This document shows positions 53,524 to 61,469 of a stretch of DNA of 64,000 nucleotides, piece after piece. The stretch is from Chloroflexi bacterium GWB2_49_20 (GTDB lineage Bacteria > Chloroflexota > Anaerolineae > Anaerolineales > Villigracilaceae): NCBI GenBank assembly GCA_001796335.1, contig MGMF01000017.1:62001-126000 (forward strand), read 5' to 3'. The notes below the pieces were generated by a model, which was given only the letters and a program-made list of their open reading frames with translations, had not been told where the DNA came from and made no database searches. Position numbers and translations under genes: made by a program. Positions within the stretch are counted from its first letter, which is position 1. Every line of letters begins with the position of its first letter.

Positions 53524-54255
53524 TCAGGAGAATAAATTCGAAATGCGCGCTTGGACGTGTTCCAGAATCTCCGTATCTTTATCCAACAGATTCCAGTTAT
53601 TATCCATTATTTTATTTTTCAGGCTTTCCTTTGCCCCCAAGAGAAATGCATTGATTGGATCCACGGCCAGGAGCATGGGAAAATCACTTTCAGAATCACC
53701 AAATGCAAAGGAGGTTGTCGGGTTAAAAGAAAGCTTGGTTGATAATTCTCTCATTGACCGGGCTTTGGCTGATTGAGTGGCCATTTCCTGTTCCATACTT
53801 CCAGAGTAAACACCGTTTTGAATGACACCTTTGGAGGCATAAATCTCTCTTATACCCAAAGGTTTAATTACATGATGGAGAACCTCCAGCGGAGAACCAG
53901 AGATGAGAATGGTGGTTGTGAATTTGTTTACCAAATTGAGTAACTGGTGTGTATATGGGAACCACGCCTCAGTCTGTAATTGATCCCAATACTGGCGTGC
54001 AAGTTCAGCGATTTCAATTTCAGGGCATCCGGTTAAACCACGATAATAAGATTTAACGACTTGCACAGCAAAGTCATGCCGGTTGATTCTGCCCTCTAGG
54101 TAAGTTGTCAACAGACAATGGAGATAATGGAGTTCCTGGGACTTAAACACACCTTGCTTTTCTATGTAAGTTGAAAAATCCAGGATCAAATAACGGCTCT
54201 GACCTTTGTAAAGAGTATTGTCAAAATCAAAGAAACTAAAGCAATTCTCAGGCAA
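53524..54255 (-). CDS. HAD-superfamily hydrolase (SerB/HAD-IB type)
   Basis: 243 residues from a TTG at 54255 that overlaps the mevalonate kinase stop by 8 bp; no later start would keep motif I. Motif I is FFDFDNTLYKG, motif II LISGSPLEVLHHVI, motif IV FAFGDSESDFPML. A helical C1 cap between motifs I and II (residues ~20-105) is typical of phosphoserine-phosphatase relatives and of the HAD-IB lipid phosphatases. Substrate is unknown. Its location as last gene after mevalonate kinase may mean an isoprenyl or mevalonyl phosphate, but this is only context. Confidence 0.8.
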   Translation of the reverse strand: MPENCFSFFDFDNTLYKGQSRYLILDFSTYIEKQGVFKSQELHYLHCLLTTYLEGRINRHDFAVQVVKSYYRGLTGCPEIEIAELARQYWDQLQTEAWFPYTHQLLNLVNKFTTTILISGSPLEVLHHVIKPLGIREIYASKGVIQNGVYSGSMEQEMATQSAKARSMRELSTKLSFNPTTSFAFGDSESDFPMLLAVDPINAFLLGAKESLKNKIMDNNWNLLDKDTEILEHVQARISNLFS

Positions 54256-55228
54256 GCTCAGGTTCCAATCGAACCCCTTCTGTGTTGGTTTTCAGGTGGA
54301 GCACCTGCGCTCCTGAAGACTCGATTGCCGCCTCCACTCTGGATCTGGTCTGCTCATCAACAATAGCGAACATACAATCTCCACCCCCGGCGCCCGAAAG
54401 CTTGGCTCCGAATGAACCGGATAAGCGGGCAGCCGTAATGGGTTTATTAAGAGTGGGTGTGCTGACCCCCAGGCTTTCCAATAAGCCCTGGTTGATGTTC
54501 GCCAGATTTCCGGCAGTTTTCCAATTATTCTGGAGCATGGCAATCCTGGCACTGGAAGTGATTTTCCCGATTGCCTTAAATACCAAATCCAAAATTTCGG
54601 GAAATTGCGACCTCAATTGTTCCACTTCCTGCACCAGATTGGTAGTACTGACCTTTTCCCCGGAATAAGCAATTACAAGCGGTAAGTGATCCACATTGAG
54701 AGTCTCAATTTTTTGAGTGGGAAGGTAGAACAATGTACCCCCAAAGGTGGACGAGGCCACATCAAAACCTGAACCAACTGTCTGCACTTCCATGACTGCT
54801 GAATAGGCGAGATCAAATATTTGTTGTTTTTTTATAGCGATGTCGAATAAGGTGATCAGTGCAAAGATGGTTGCAACTGTAACTGCTGAAGAACTGCCCA
54901 ACCCAAAACTATTGATCGGTCCTGAGGATTGAATTTTCAAACCTTGATGTATGTTGTACCTGGAAAACACTTTCCGGATGGATGCAACAATAAATTTCGT
55001 ATGCGGGTGTAGAAGCTTGTCGTTGAACAATTCATTTAAGGGAAGCGAAAATGATTGTTCCTTTGGGCTAAGGAGAGGGGTTTCAATGAAGATCATGGGA
55101 GCATCGATCTTTTCCACGGTGACCTGAATGCGTAAATCCACTGCAGTCACCAGGCAGGGATGCTGGTGGACAACGGCATGTTCTCCAAAGAGCATTAATT
55201 TGCCAGGAGCGGAGGCTGTAATTTTCAC
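54248..55228 (-). CDS. Mevalonate kinase (GHMP superfamily)
   Basis: 326 residues from a GTG at 55228. GHMP signatures: APGKLMLFGEHAVVHQHPCL near the start, SFGLGSSSAVTVATIFAL (ATP P-loop-like motif 2), and FGAKLSGAGGGDCMFAI (motif 3) near the C terminus. GSGFDVASSTFGG contains the catalytic Asp. It phosphorylates mevalonate to 5-phosphomevalonate. The gene follows the decarboxylase gene by 22 bp. Presence of a mevalonate branch in a bacterium fits Chloroflexota; phosphomevalonate kinase and HMG-CoA genes are not in this window. Confidence 0.9.
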   Translation of the reverse strand: MKITASAPGKLMLFGEHAVVHQHPCLVTAVDLRIQVTVEKIDAPMIFIETPLLSPKEQSFSLPLNELFNDKLLHPHTKFIVASIRKVFSRYNIHQGLKIQSSGPINSFGLGSSSAVTVATIFALITLFDIAIKKQQIFDLAYSAVMEVQTVGSGFDVASSTFGGTLFYLPTQKIETLNVDHLPLVIAYSGEKVSTTNLVQEVEQLRSQFPEILDLVFKAIGKITSSARIAMLQNNWKTAGNLANINQGLLESLGVSTPTLNKPITAARLSGSFGAKLSGAGGGDCMFAIVDEQTRSRVEAAIESSGAQVLHLKTNTEGVRLEPELA

Positions 55229-55250
55229 AAAGTTCCCATTTCAGTAAATT

Positions 55251-56285
55251 TTATTCGAGGTCATCCCCTGCGATGAGATGAGCTCCCATCGCAGGGTCAT
55301 TGATCAAAATATCCCATTTTCGATCTGATCTGCTCGACTCGACCTCATGCACTGCGGAAATAACCCGGTCGAGGTCTTTATGCAAACAGATCAAGTGCAC
55401 GGTCGGGCCTGCGTCCAGGGTGAAATATACACCCAAACCAGATCCGCGCCATTGTTGAACGGAAAGTATCAATTCCAAACTTTCTGGCAGCCAGTAATAT
55501 GCTCCTGATATCCAGCTGCCTGGATTTTGGATGGGAGAGGTCATGGCAATGGAATGAAATGAAATCGCTTCCATTTCCGTCTCCCGGCCAAATGTGTCGA
55601 AATCCCGTCCCAGTATGGCTGACCGGACAGTTTCCAGGCGCACGGGCAAGCTTTCAAGCCGGGCCTTGAAAAAAGGGGATGCCATTGCCAAAGAATGACC
55701 GTATGTGGAAGAAAGTTGTTTGGCTTGTTTTGAAACAACCACAGTGACAATATTGAGATCCCAATGGTCGGCGGGTGCAATCTGGACAGCATAGGAGCTG
55801 TTATTAATGTCAGCAGCGATCCATTCGGTAAATCCATCCGGGATGGAGCGACAAGCGGAGCCTGAACCCAGGCGTGCCATTTCTGACAATTCTTTTTCGG
55901 TCAAGTCCAATCCCAATGCAGAACAAGCTGCAATTGTCAAGGCAGCAAACCCTGAAGCTGATGAAGCGATCCCTACTCCGGTTGGAAAAGTATTCTGCGT
56001 ATGGACAATGGCCTTTTGGTTTATGCCTGCCAGGCTGCGCATACGATCGAGGTGTCGAAAAACCCTGTTTGAGAAATCGGATTCGAGTGGGATGTCACGG
56101 TTGGTAACAGAGAGCTGATCTTCATTGAGTGTTGAATCAAACTCCACGCTGGTGATGGTTTTCGCTTTACTTAAATTAACCGATATCGAATTGTTGGTAG
56201 GTATACGTAAATCAGAATCCTGCTTGCCCCAATATTTTACAAACGCAAGATTGGCAGGTGCTTCAGCTGTTGCTTTCAAGCTCAT
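55251..56285 (-). CDS. Mevalonate-phosphate decarboxylase (MvaD family)
   Basis: 344 residues, GHMP fold, full length. ANLAFVKYWGKQDSDLRIP at the start, FPTGVGIASSASGFAALTIA and GSGSACRSIPDGFTEW are the MvaD landmarks, and the catalytic Asp lies in YFTLDAGPTVHLI. The usual GG in the GSGSACRS..GG(F/Y) loop is PD here. The family holds both diphosphomevalonate decarboxylases and the phosphomevalonate decarboxylases described in Roseiflexus and archaea; sequence alone does not decide. Product is IPP or isopentenyl phosphate. The ATG follows GGAGAAATAA. Confidence 0.85.
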   Translation of the reverse strand: MSLKATAEAPANLAFVKYWGKQDSDLRIPTNNSISVNLSKAKTITSVEFDSTLNEDQLSVTNRDIPLESDFSNRVFRHLDRMRSLAGINQKAIVHTQNTFPTGVGIASSASGFAALTIAACSALGLDLTEKELSEMARLGSGSACRSIPDGFTEWIAADINNSSYAVQIAPADHWDLNIVTVVVSKQAKQLSSTYGHSLAMASPFFKARLESLPVRLETVRSAILGRDFDTFGRETEMEAISFHSIAMTSPIQNPGSWISGAYYWLPESLELILSVQQWRGSGLGVYFTLDAGPTVHLICLHKDLDRVISAVHEVESSRSDRKWDILINDPAMGAHLIAGDDLE

Positions 56286-56351
56286 TTATTTCTCCAGGAC
56301 AAAATTTTCCACCCGGATGGAAGTTCCCAATATATTGATACTAATGGGTAC

Positions 56352-57161
56352 TTATAAAATTGATGGATGTGGCATTGTTCCAGGTATGGGAAGACCGAGT
56401 AATTTGCAAATGGTGGGAGCGATCTGTAATTGAGACACGATCTCCTGTGTGTCACCCAGACCATCTATGCTTGCTCCCATCAAGTATAAAGGTACCTCAC
56501 GCACATTGGGAGTGGTGCCTCCATGCAAACCATCATCGTTCATACCGTGATCACCGGTAACCAGTATATTGTACCCCAGGGACATCCATTCAGAAATATA
56601 ACCACTCAGATACTCATCCTGCCGGATGGCATGATTACGGTACTGGCTGAAATCTGCTCCGTATTTTTCACCCAGGTAGTCCATACCCATTGGGTGAACA
56701 AGCATGTAATCGGGCGAATACCTGCGTACAAGCATCCCGGCAGTTGCCAGCAGGTCAATATCCGGGGTTTCATCCTGGGTGTAAAAACGTCCATGCTGGA
56801 TGGATAAAGATCGGTTATTCACTTCCCTGTCTTCAATAGGGTCAAAGGGCGCGTGGTTATATAATTCTGAGAACCAATAGTATGCAGCCGCTGCAGTTGT
56901 TTTGCCTGCCTGTGACGTCAGCTGAAATAGGTTGGGTTGAGTTGATTGCCGGATGACTAGGTTGGAGATAATGCCATGTTGTGATGTTTTCAACCCGGTG
57001 TGAATGGTCTCATACATGGGTCGCGACATACTGGGTAACTCGCCAATCACTTTATAAAGACTTGCGAGTTTATTTTCAACCAGATGCCCAAGATACCCCA
57101 TTCCCTGTGTGGCAACGGTATATCCCAGGGCATCCGAGAGAACTAAAATTACTTTGGACAA
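56352..57161 (-). CDS. Alkaline-phosphatase-superfamily phosphohydrolase
   Basis: 269 residues from a TTG at 57161, 28 bases after the ABC ATPase stop. AP-superfamily metal residues: Asp in VILVLSDALGYT, nucleophile in ELPSMSRPMYETIHTG (a Ser or Thr), Asp in MGMDYLGEKYG, Asp-His in LVTGDHGMNDDG, His in LHGGTTPNVREVPLYLMG. In NPP-type enzymes the third is DxxGH; here Glu replaces that zinc-binding His. It has no signal peptide, so it acts inside the cell. Its position directly behind an uptake ABC transporter suggests it cleaves the imported phosphoester, phosphodiester or phosphonate. Confidence 0.8.
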   Translation of the reverse strand: MSKVILVLSDALGYTVATQGMGYLGHLVENKLASLYKVIGELPSMSRPMYETIHTGLKTSQHGIISNLVIRQSTQPNLFQLTSQAGKTTAAAAYYWFSELYNHAPFDPIEDREVNNRSLSIQHGRFYTQDETPDIDLLATAGMLVRRYSPDYMLVHPMGMDYLGEKYGADFSQYRNHAIRQDEYLSGYISEWMSLGYNILVTGDHGMNDDGLHGGTTPNVREVPLYLMGASIDGLGDTQEIVSQLQIAPTICKLLGLPIPGTMPHPSIL

Positions 57162-57189
57162 AGTCGTTTGCCGTTGTGAAACGTATAGA

Positions 57190-58251
57190 TTAATGCTGAA
57201 GGATGATCACCGCTTCGCGCGAACAAGTGATCTCGGCCTTATCCCCGATCTTTGGAAGTTCAAGGAATGGATTATTAAAAGTGTCCATGTGCAAACGGAG
57301 ATCACCAACTTTGACCTGTATGCGAACGATTGACCCCAGGAAGGTGATGTTTTCGATTGTACAATCGATCAGGTTTGCCTTCTTCAAATCTGAGGAAAAG
57401 TTCAAACGTTCTGGCCGGATGGCGATCATGACTTTGTCACCAACTTTCCTGTCTTCAAGATTTTCAGCAGTAGTCAGCCGCAGATCGCCAACACGCAAAA
57501 CATTGTTCGTCAGGTCGGTGACTTCGGCATTAAACGAGTTCAGAGTGCCGATGAAACTGGCGACGAAGGCTGTTTCCGGGAAATTATAGATTTGGAAGGG
57601 GGACCCGATCTGTTCAATATGACCGTTGTACATGACCACGATCCTATCAGAGATGGATAAGGCTTCTTCCTGATCATGGGTTACATAGATGGCAGTAATG
57701 CCCAGTTCTTGCTGAATTGCACGAATCTCAGAACGCAACGAAACCCGGATCTTGGCATCAAGGGCAGAGAGAGGTTCATCCAGCAGGAGGACATCTGGAC
57801 TCAACGCCAGCGCCCGTGCCAGGGCAACGCGTTGCTGCTGTCCCCCCGACAACTGATAGGGGTACCGGTTTCCATAATCTGGCATGTGGATCAAATCCAG
57901 CATATCTTGTACACGCTTATGGATCTCTTCCGCCGGCTTTTTGGCGATTTTCAGACCAAAGCCGATATTGCCTGCAACTGTCAGGTTGGGAAAGAGAGCG
58001 TAGGATTGAAAAATCATACCTACATCCCGCTGGTTAGGTGACTTATGGGTGACATCCTCATTGTTAATAATTACCCTACCCTGTGTGGGGGTTTCAAAAC
58101 CAGCCACCATGCGAAGAGTAGTGGTTTTACCGCATCCACTTGGGCCAAGGAAAGAGACCAGTTCACCACGCTCCACCTGAAGGTTAAAATTTTCTACAGC
58201 TGCTGTTTTTCCAAAGTACTTGTTTATATTGTTGAGCTCAAGATATGCCAT
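57190..58251 (-). CDS. ABC transporter ATPase (PotA/FbpC/PhnT type)
   Basis: 353 residues. Walker A GPSGCGKTTTLRMVAGF, Q-loop MIFQSYALFPNLTV, signature LSGGQQQRVALARAL, Walker B VLLLDEPLSALD and the switch His in YVTHDQEEAL. The last ~110 residues are a TOBE domain (VMIAIRPERLNF), typical of ATPases serving spermidine/putrescine, ferric iron, thiamine and 2-aminoethylphosphonate importers. It energises the two permeases encoded just upstream, both with EAA loops. ATG with ATGAGGTT upstream. Confidence 0.93.
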   Translation of the reverse strand: MAYLELNNINKYFGKTAAVENFNLQVERGELVSFLGPSGCGKTTTLRMVAGFETPTQGRVIINNEDVTHKSPNQRDVGMIFQSYALFPNLTVAGNIGFGLKIAKKPAEEIHKRVQDMLDLIHMPDYGNRYPYQLSGGQQQRVALARALALSPDVLLLDEPLSALDAKIRVSLRSEIRAIQQELGITAIYVTHDQEEALSISDRIVVMYNGHIEQIGSPFQIYNFPETAFVASFIGTLNSFNAEVTDLTNNVLRVGDLRLTTAENLEDRKVGDKVMIAIRPERLNFSSDLKKANLIDCTIENITFLGSIVRIQVKVGDLRLHMDTFNNPFLELPKIGDKAEITCSREAVIILQH

Positions 58252-58266
58252 GATAACCTCATTAAG

Positions 58267-59100
58267 TTAATGCGCACCAGCAGCCTGACTCTGTCCACCG
58301 GTGACCAATTGAATGATCCCCATGGCTGCCCAGGTCAGCAGGAAGGTAGTAAAGGAAAGCGCAGCTGGTTCATAAGCGCGGTGTTGTCCAAGTAAGAATA
58401 AGTAGGGGCCAAAAGCAGGGATACCCAGAAAAGATGCCAGGATGACTTCACCGACTACAATGGCAAATGTCAGTAGCGCACCACTTAACAACGCAGTGCG
58501 AACATTTGGCAAAATGATCTTGAGGATAATTGTCGCCCAACTGGCGCCCATACTTTGTGCGGCTTCTGTCAACGTACGTACATCAACGGTACGCATACCC
58601 GTATCTACTGAGCGGTACATGTAAGGCAAACCAAGAACCACATACCCTCCGATGATTAAAATATTGGTTCCTAATTTGAAATTTGTTAAAGGTTGCAGCA
58701 GGACTATGGAAGTAAATGGTATCTCTAATGGGGAACTGTAGATACGGATCAAGCCAAATACCAGGATGATGGCTGGCACAACGAAAGGCATGAGGGTGAT
58801 GAATTCAACGATCCGACGTGCCTCTGGAAGGCGTAATCGGATCCAGTAAGCTGTTGGAACAACCAGGGCAACACTGACGATGATGGTTAAGATTGCCAAC
58901 ATGATTGAATAGCTAAATGTTTTCAGGAATGCAGGATCTTGAAATGCTACCGCGTACGCTTTAAAGCCCAAGGTATCGCGTTCCATCCGCAAGGAAAAAT
59001 CCAGGGTAGCATATAGGGGTAACACAAAATAAATGACTCCCAATATGAACCAGAACCAACTCCAGAAAGGGATTTTTCTAAATTTGGATACCCAATTCAT
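58267..59100 (-). CDS. ABC transporter permease, subunit 2
   Basis: 277 residues from the ATG at 59100, which overlaps the upstream permease stop as ATGA; an ATG at 59109 is also in frame. Six membrane segments. The EAA loop that contacts the ATPase is LTEAAQSMGASWATIILKIILPNVR. This corresponds to the second permease (PotC/PhnV-like) in heterodimeric importers of the spermidine/phosphonate family. It forms the channel with the partner gene. Confidence 0.93.
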   Translation of the reverse strand: MNWVSKFRKIPFWSWFWFILGVIYFVLPLYATLDFSLRMERDTLGFKAYAVAFQDPAFLKTFSYSIMLAILTIIVSVALVVPTAYWIRLRLPEARRIVEFITLMPFVVPAIILVFGLIRIYSSPLEIPFTSIVLLQPLTNFKLGTNILIIGGYVVLGLPYMYRSVDTGMRTVDVRTLTEAAQSMGASWATIILKIILPNVRTALLSGALLTFAIVVGEVILASFLGIPAFGPYLFLLGQHRAYEPAALSFTTFLLTWAAMGIIQLVTGGQSQAAGAH

Positions 59101-59987
59101 TTTAACCACCTTTCGGTTCTACTTTGCAACCAGGAATATCCTCCCAGGGAGACGGCCATGATGACCACCATGCCCATTGCCATGGCAAAACCCAGGCCAG
59201 GATTATGAAGTACATCTCCCCGGATCTGGGCACCGATCAGGATTGTGACAATAGGCAGTTGGCCTCCTGTCAAAGCATAAGCTGTGGCATATGCTCCGAA
59301 AGCGTTTCCGAATAGGAGGATCATAGATCCAAGGATGGAAGGTAGCAAGACAGGCATGGCTACTTTCAACCAATACTGCAGGTTACTGGCTCCCAGGTTC
59401 AAGGCAGCTTCTTTCCACTCCCGTTTGAGGCCGTCCAGGGCAGGAGCCATGATCAAAACCATGAGTGGGAATTGAAAATACATATATGTCAGGCAAATCC
59501 CGATAAAGCTATACAGGTTGAATCCCGATTGATATATATTCATGTGAAAAACATTTTTTAAAATGGCTGTGATGAAACCAGTCCGTCCCAGGGTGGCTAC
59601 AAATGCGAAAGCCAGAGGGACTCCAGCAAAGTTGGAGGCTACACCGGAAAAAGTGATAAGGGCGGTTCGCAGGGGTTTAGGCAAACCGCCAACCGTGACG
59701 GAATATGCCAGCATAAATCCGAAAATTCCACCGGCAAGAGCTGTTACGGTGCTGATCTGGATGCTTACCTTGTAAGCATCCAGGATGACTTGTTGGGAGA
59801 ATAATTGAACTAAATTATCCAGGGTAAATTGCCCGCTGTTATCCGTGAAGCTGCCAATAAACAAGCGAACTGAAGGTAAAAAGAGGAAAAGTATGGCAAA
59901 TAGAAAGAAGGGGATGACGCCAATCCAGTTTTTTAATTTCGAGGGTGGGGTTTTTTCTTTTCGAGCCGGGAGGGCGGTTTGGATCAT
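59097..59987 (-). CDS. ABC transporter permease, subunit 1
   Basis: 296 residues. An N-terminal cytoplasmic stretch (KEKTPPSKLKN) leads into six membrane segments. EAA loop: WKEAALNLGASNLQYWLKVAMPVLLP. It corresponds to PotB/PhnU-type permeases. The ATG follows GAGGTAGTAAATT. An 88-bp gap with a hairpin separates it from the binding-protein gene. Confidence 0.93.
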   Translation of the reverse strand: MIQTALPARKEKTPPSKLKNWIGVIPFFLFAILFLFLPSVRLFIGSFTDNSGQFTLDNLVQLFSQQVILDAYKVSIQISTVTALAGGIFGFMLAYSVTVGGLPKPLRTALITFSGVASNFAGVPLAFAFVATLGRTGFITAILKNVFHMNIYQSGFNLYSFIGICLTYMYFQFPLMVLIMAPALDGLKREWKEAALNLGASNLQYWLKVAMPVLLPSILGSMILLFGNAFGAYATAYALTGGQLPIVTILIGAQIRGDVLHNPGLGFAMAMGMVVIMAVSLGGYSWLQSRTERWLK

Positions 59988-60025
59988 AATTTACTACCTC
60001 TAAGCTGTACTGAATTTTTTATAGA

Positions 60026-60051
60026 GAGACCCAGCAAATTTGCTGGGTCTC
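60026..60051. terminator. Intercistronic hairpin after the binding-protein gene
   Basis: A perfect 26-nt palindrome, GAGACCCAGCAAA joined directly to TTTGCTGGGTCTC, 25 bp beyond the binding-protein stop. No strong T-run follows on the minus strand. It probably shields the solute-binding-protein mRNA and lets only part of transcription reach the permease genes. Confidence 0.75.
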
Positions 60052-60075
60052 GTTTATAAAAACTTTATGAATTTA

Positions 60076-61209
60076 TTACGGGGCAGCCTGAATGTTGGCG
60101 CCAACAACAGTGTCCCAGCCGGTTGTAATGGCTGCCTTGGCGGCATCCAGTTGAGCAACGGATGGGAATACAGCACCGGAGACATCCGGGAGCTTGGCCA
60201 GAATGTCAGCGGGAATGACATTGCGGGCGCGCATATCAGCCTCGCGGATCGGGTGGCAGTAGCCCTTCATCCAAAGGGTTTGACCTTCATCTGAATAAAG
60301 GAATTCCATCCACAATTTGGCGGCATTCGGGTGCGGTGCATAGGCGCTGATGGCCTGAACATACACACCTGCGAAGCGACCGGTTGCAGGAATTACCAGG
60401 ACTGCGGTTGGGTTACCGGCAAACGAATCGATGGCGGCCAGACCATTATAGTCCCAGGTAACGCGGATAGGAATCTCGCCCTTGGCGACCAAGCCATTAT
60501 TTGCGATCAACGGGATGAGGTTACCGGCGTCATTCAATTGTTTGAAGAACTCAAGACCGGGTTGGAAATTATCAAGTGAGCCACCATTGGCAAGGCCAGA
60601 CGCGTACACTGCTTGAATGGCCTGGTTGGATGTACGTGGATCACCGGAGAGAGCAACCTGTCCCTGGTATTCGGGTTTGAGCAGGTCAGCCCAATCCTGG
60701 GGAACATTGGGTTGAACATCGGTGTTGACCAGGAAAGCCATAACGCCGTAGTAGTCACCGTACCAATAACCATCGGGGTCCTTGGCGTCGGCGGGAATGC
60801 TGTCCCATGTTGAGACTTTATATGGCATCAGCAAGCCTTCAGCCTTGGAGGAGGTACCGAAGGCAAAACCGACATCTATGACATCGGGAGCCTGTGGGCC
60901 GGTGTTATCTTTGTTAGCTTTGATGGCTTCAACTTCATCACCAGAACCAGCATCCGGGTTGAGCTCGTTGACAGTCAGGCCGTATTTGGCTTTGAAGGTG
61001 TCAATAACTTCACGATAGTTGCACCAATCGTCGGGCAGTGCAATAGTGGTGAGCATACCTTCAGCTTTTGCAGCCGTGACAAGCGCAGAATCTGCAACGC
61101 CAGCTACAGCAGTGGGTACTGCGGTTGCAGCCGGACCACAGGCAGAGAGAACAGTTGCCAAAACAACAAAAACTACAAAAATAGGTAGAACGAACTTATT
61201 CGTACGCAT
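60076..61209 (-). CDS. ABC transporter solute-binding lipoprotein
   Basis: 377 residues. Lipoprotein signal: MRTNKFVLPIFVVFVVLATV then LSACGPAATAVP, with Cys at the lipobox. The mature domain is a class II (type D, COG1840-like) binding protein: LTTIALPDDWCNYREVIDTF, the DVIDVGFAFGTS hinge, YYGVMAFLVNTDV, and WMEFLYSDEGQTLWMKGYCHP. This subfamily binds ferric iron, thiamine, polyamines, or 2-aminoethylphosphonate; the sequence does not decide. The ATG follows AAAAGGAGAAAT. First gene of the importer operon. Confidence 0.92.
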   Translation of the reverse strand: MRTNKFVLPIFVVFVVLATVLSACGPAATAVPTAVAGVADSALVTAAKAEGMLTTIALPDDWCNYREVIDTFKAKYGLTVNELNPDAGSGDEVEAIKANKDNTGPQAPDVIDVGFAFGTSSKAEGLLMPYKVSTWDSIPADAKDPDGYWYGDYYGVMAFLVNTDVQPNVPQDWADLLKPEYQGQVALSGDPRTSNQAIQAVYASGLANGGSLDNFQPGLEFFKQLNDAGNLIPLIANNGLVAKGEIPIRVTWDYNGLAAIDSFAGNPTAVLVIPATGRFAGVYVQAISAYAPHPNAAKLWMEFLYSDEGQTLWMKGYCHPIREADMRARNVIPADILAKLPDVSGAVFPSVAQLDAAKAAITTGWDTVVGANIQAAP

Positions 61210-61409
61210 ATTTCTCCTTTTCTCCTGGTAAATGATTCAGATTTTTTCGAAATCATCAGTTTACATTATTAATTTGCACCTCCATCGTCATCTGCCGGTT
61301 AAAGATCCCCCTCCATCCTGAATTTCCAATTTTCAGAGTTCAGAATAGACATTGTAACTTTAACATTTTAGCATCAAAGGTATCTACAGTCAATTTAAAA
61401 AACCATAAC

Positions 61410-61451
61410 GAGAGGTTGATAGTAAAAATAATTCCTTGTTATCAACCTCTC
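61410..61451 (-). terminator. Terminator of the APC permease gene
   Basis: GAGAGGTTGATA / TATCAACCTCTC, 12-bp perfect stem, 18-nt loop. On the minus strand GTTATGGTTTTTTAAA follows. It lies 18 bp after the permease stop. Confidence 0.9.
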
Positions 61452-61469
61452 TTGATATTTACTAAGATA

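Noticed and set aside
60026-60051. Full terminator splitting the ABC operon
   Set aside because: The palindrome lacks a T-run on the minus strand, and the permease genes downstream belong with the binding protein; a stabilising or partial attenuating hairpin is more likely.
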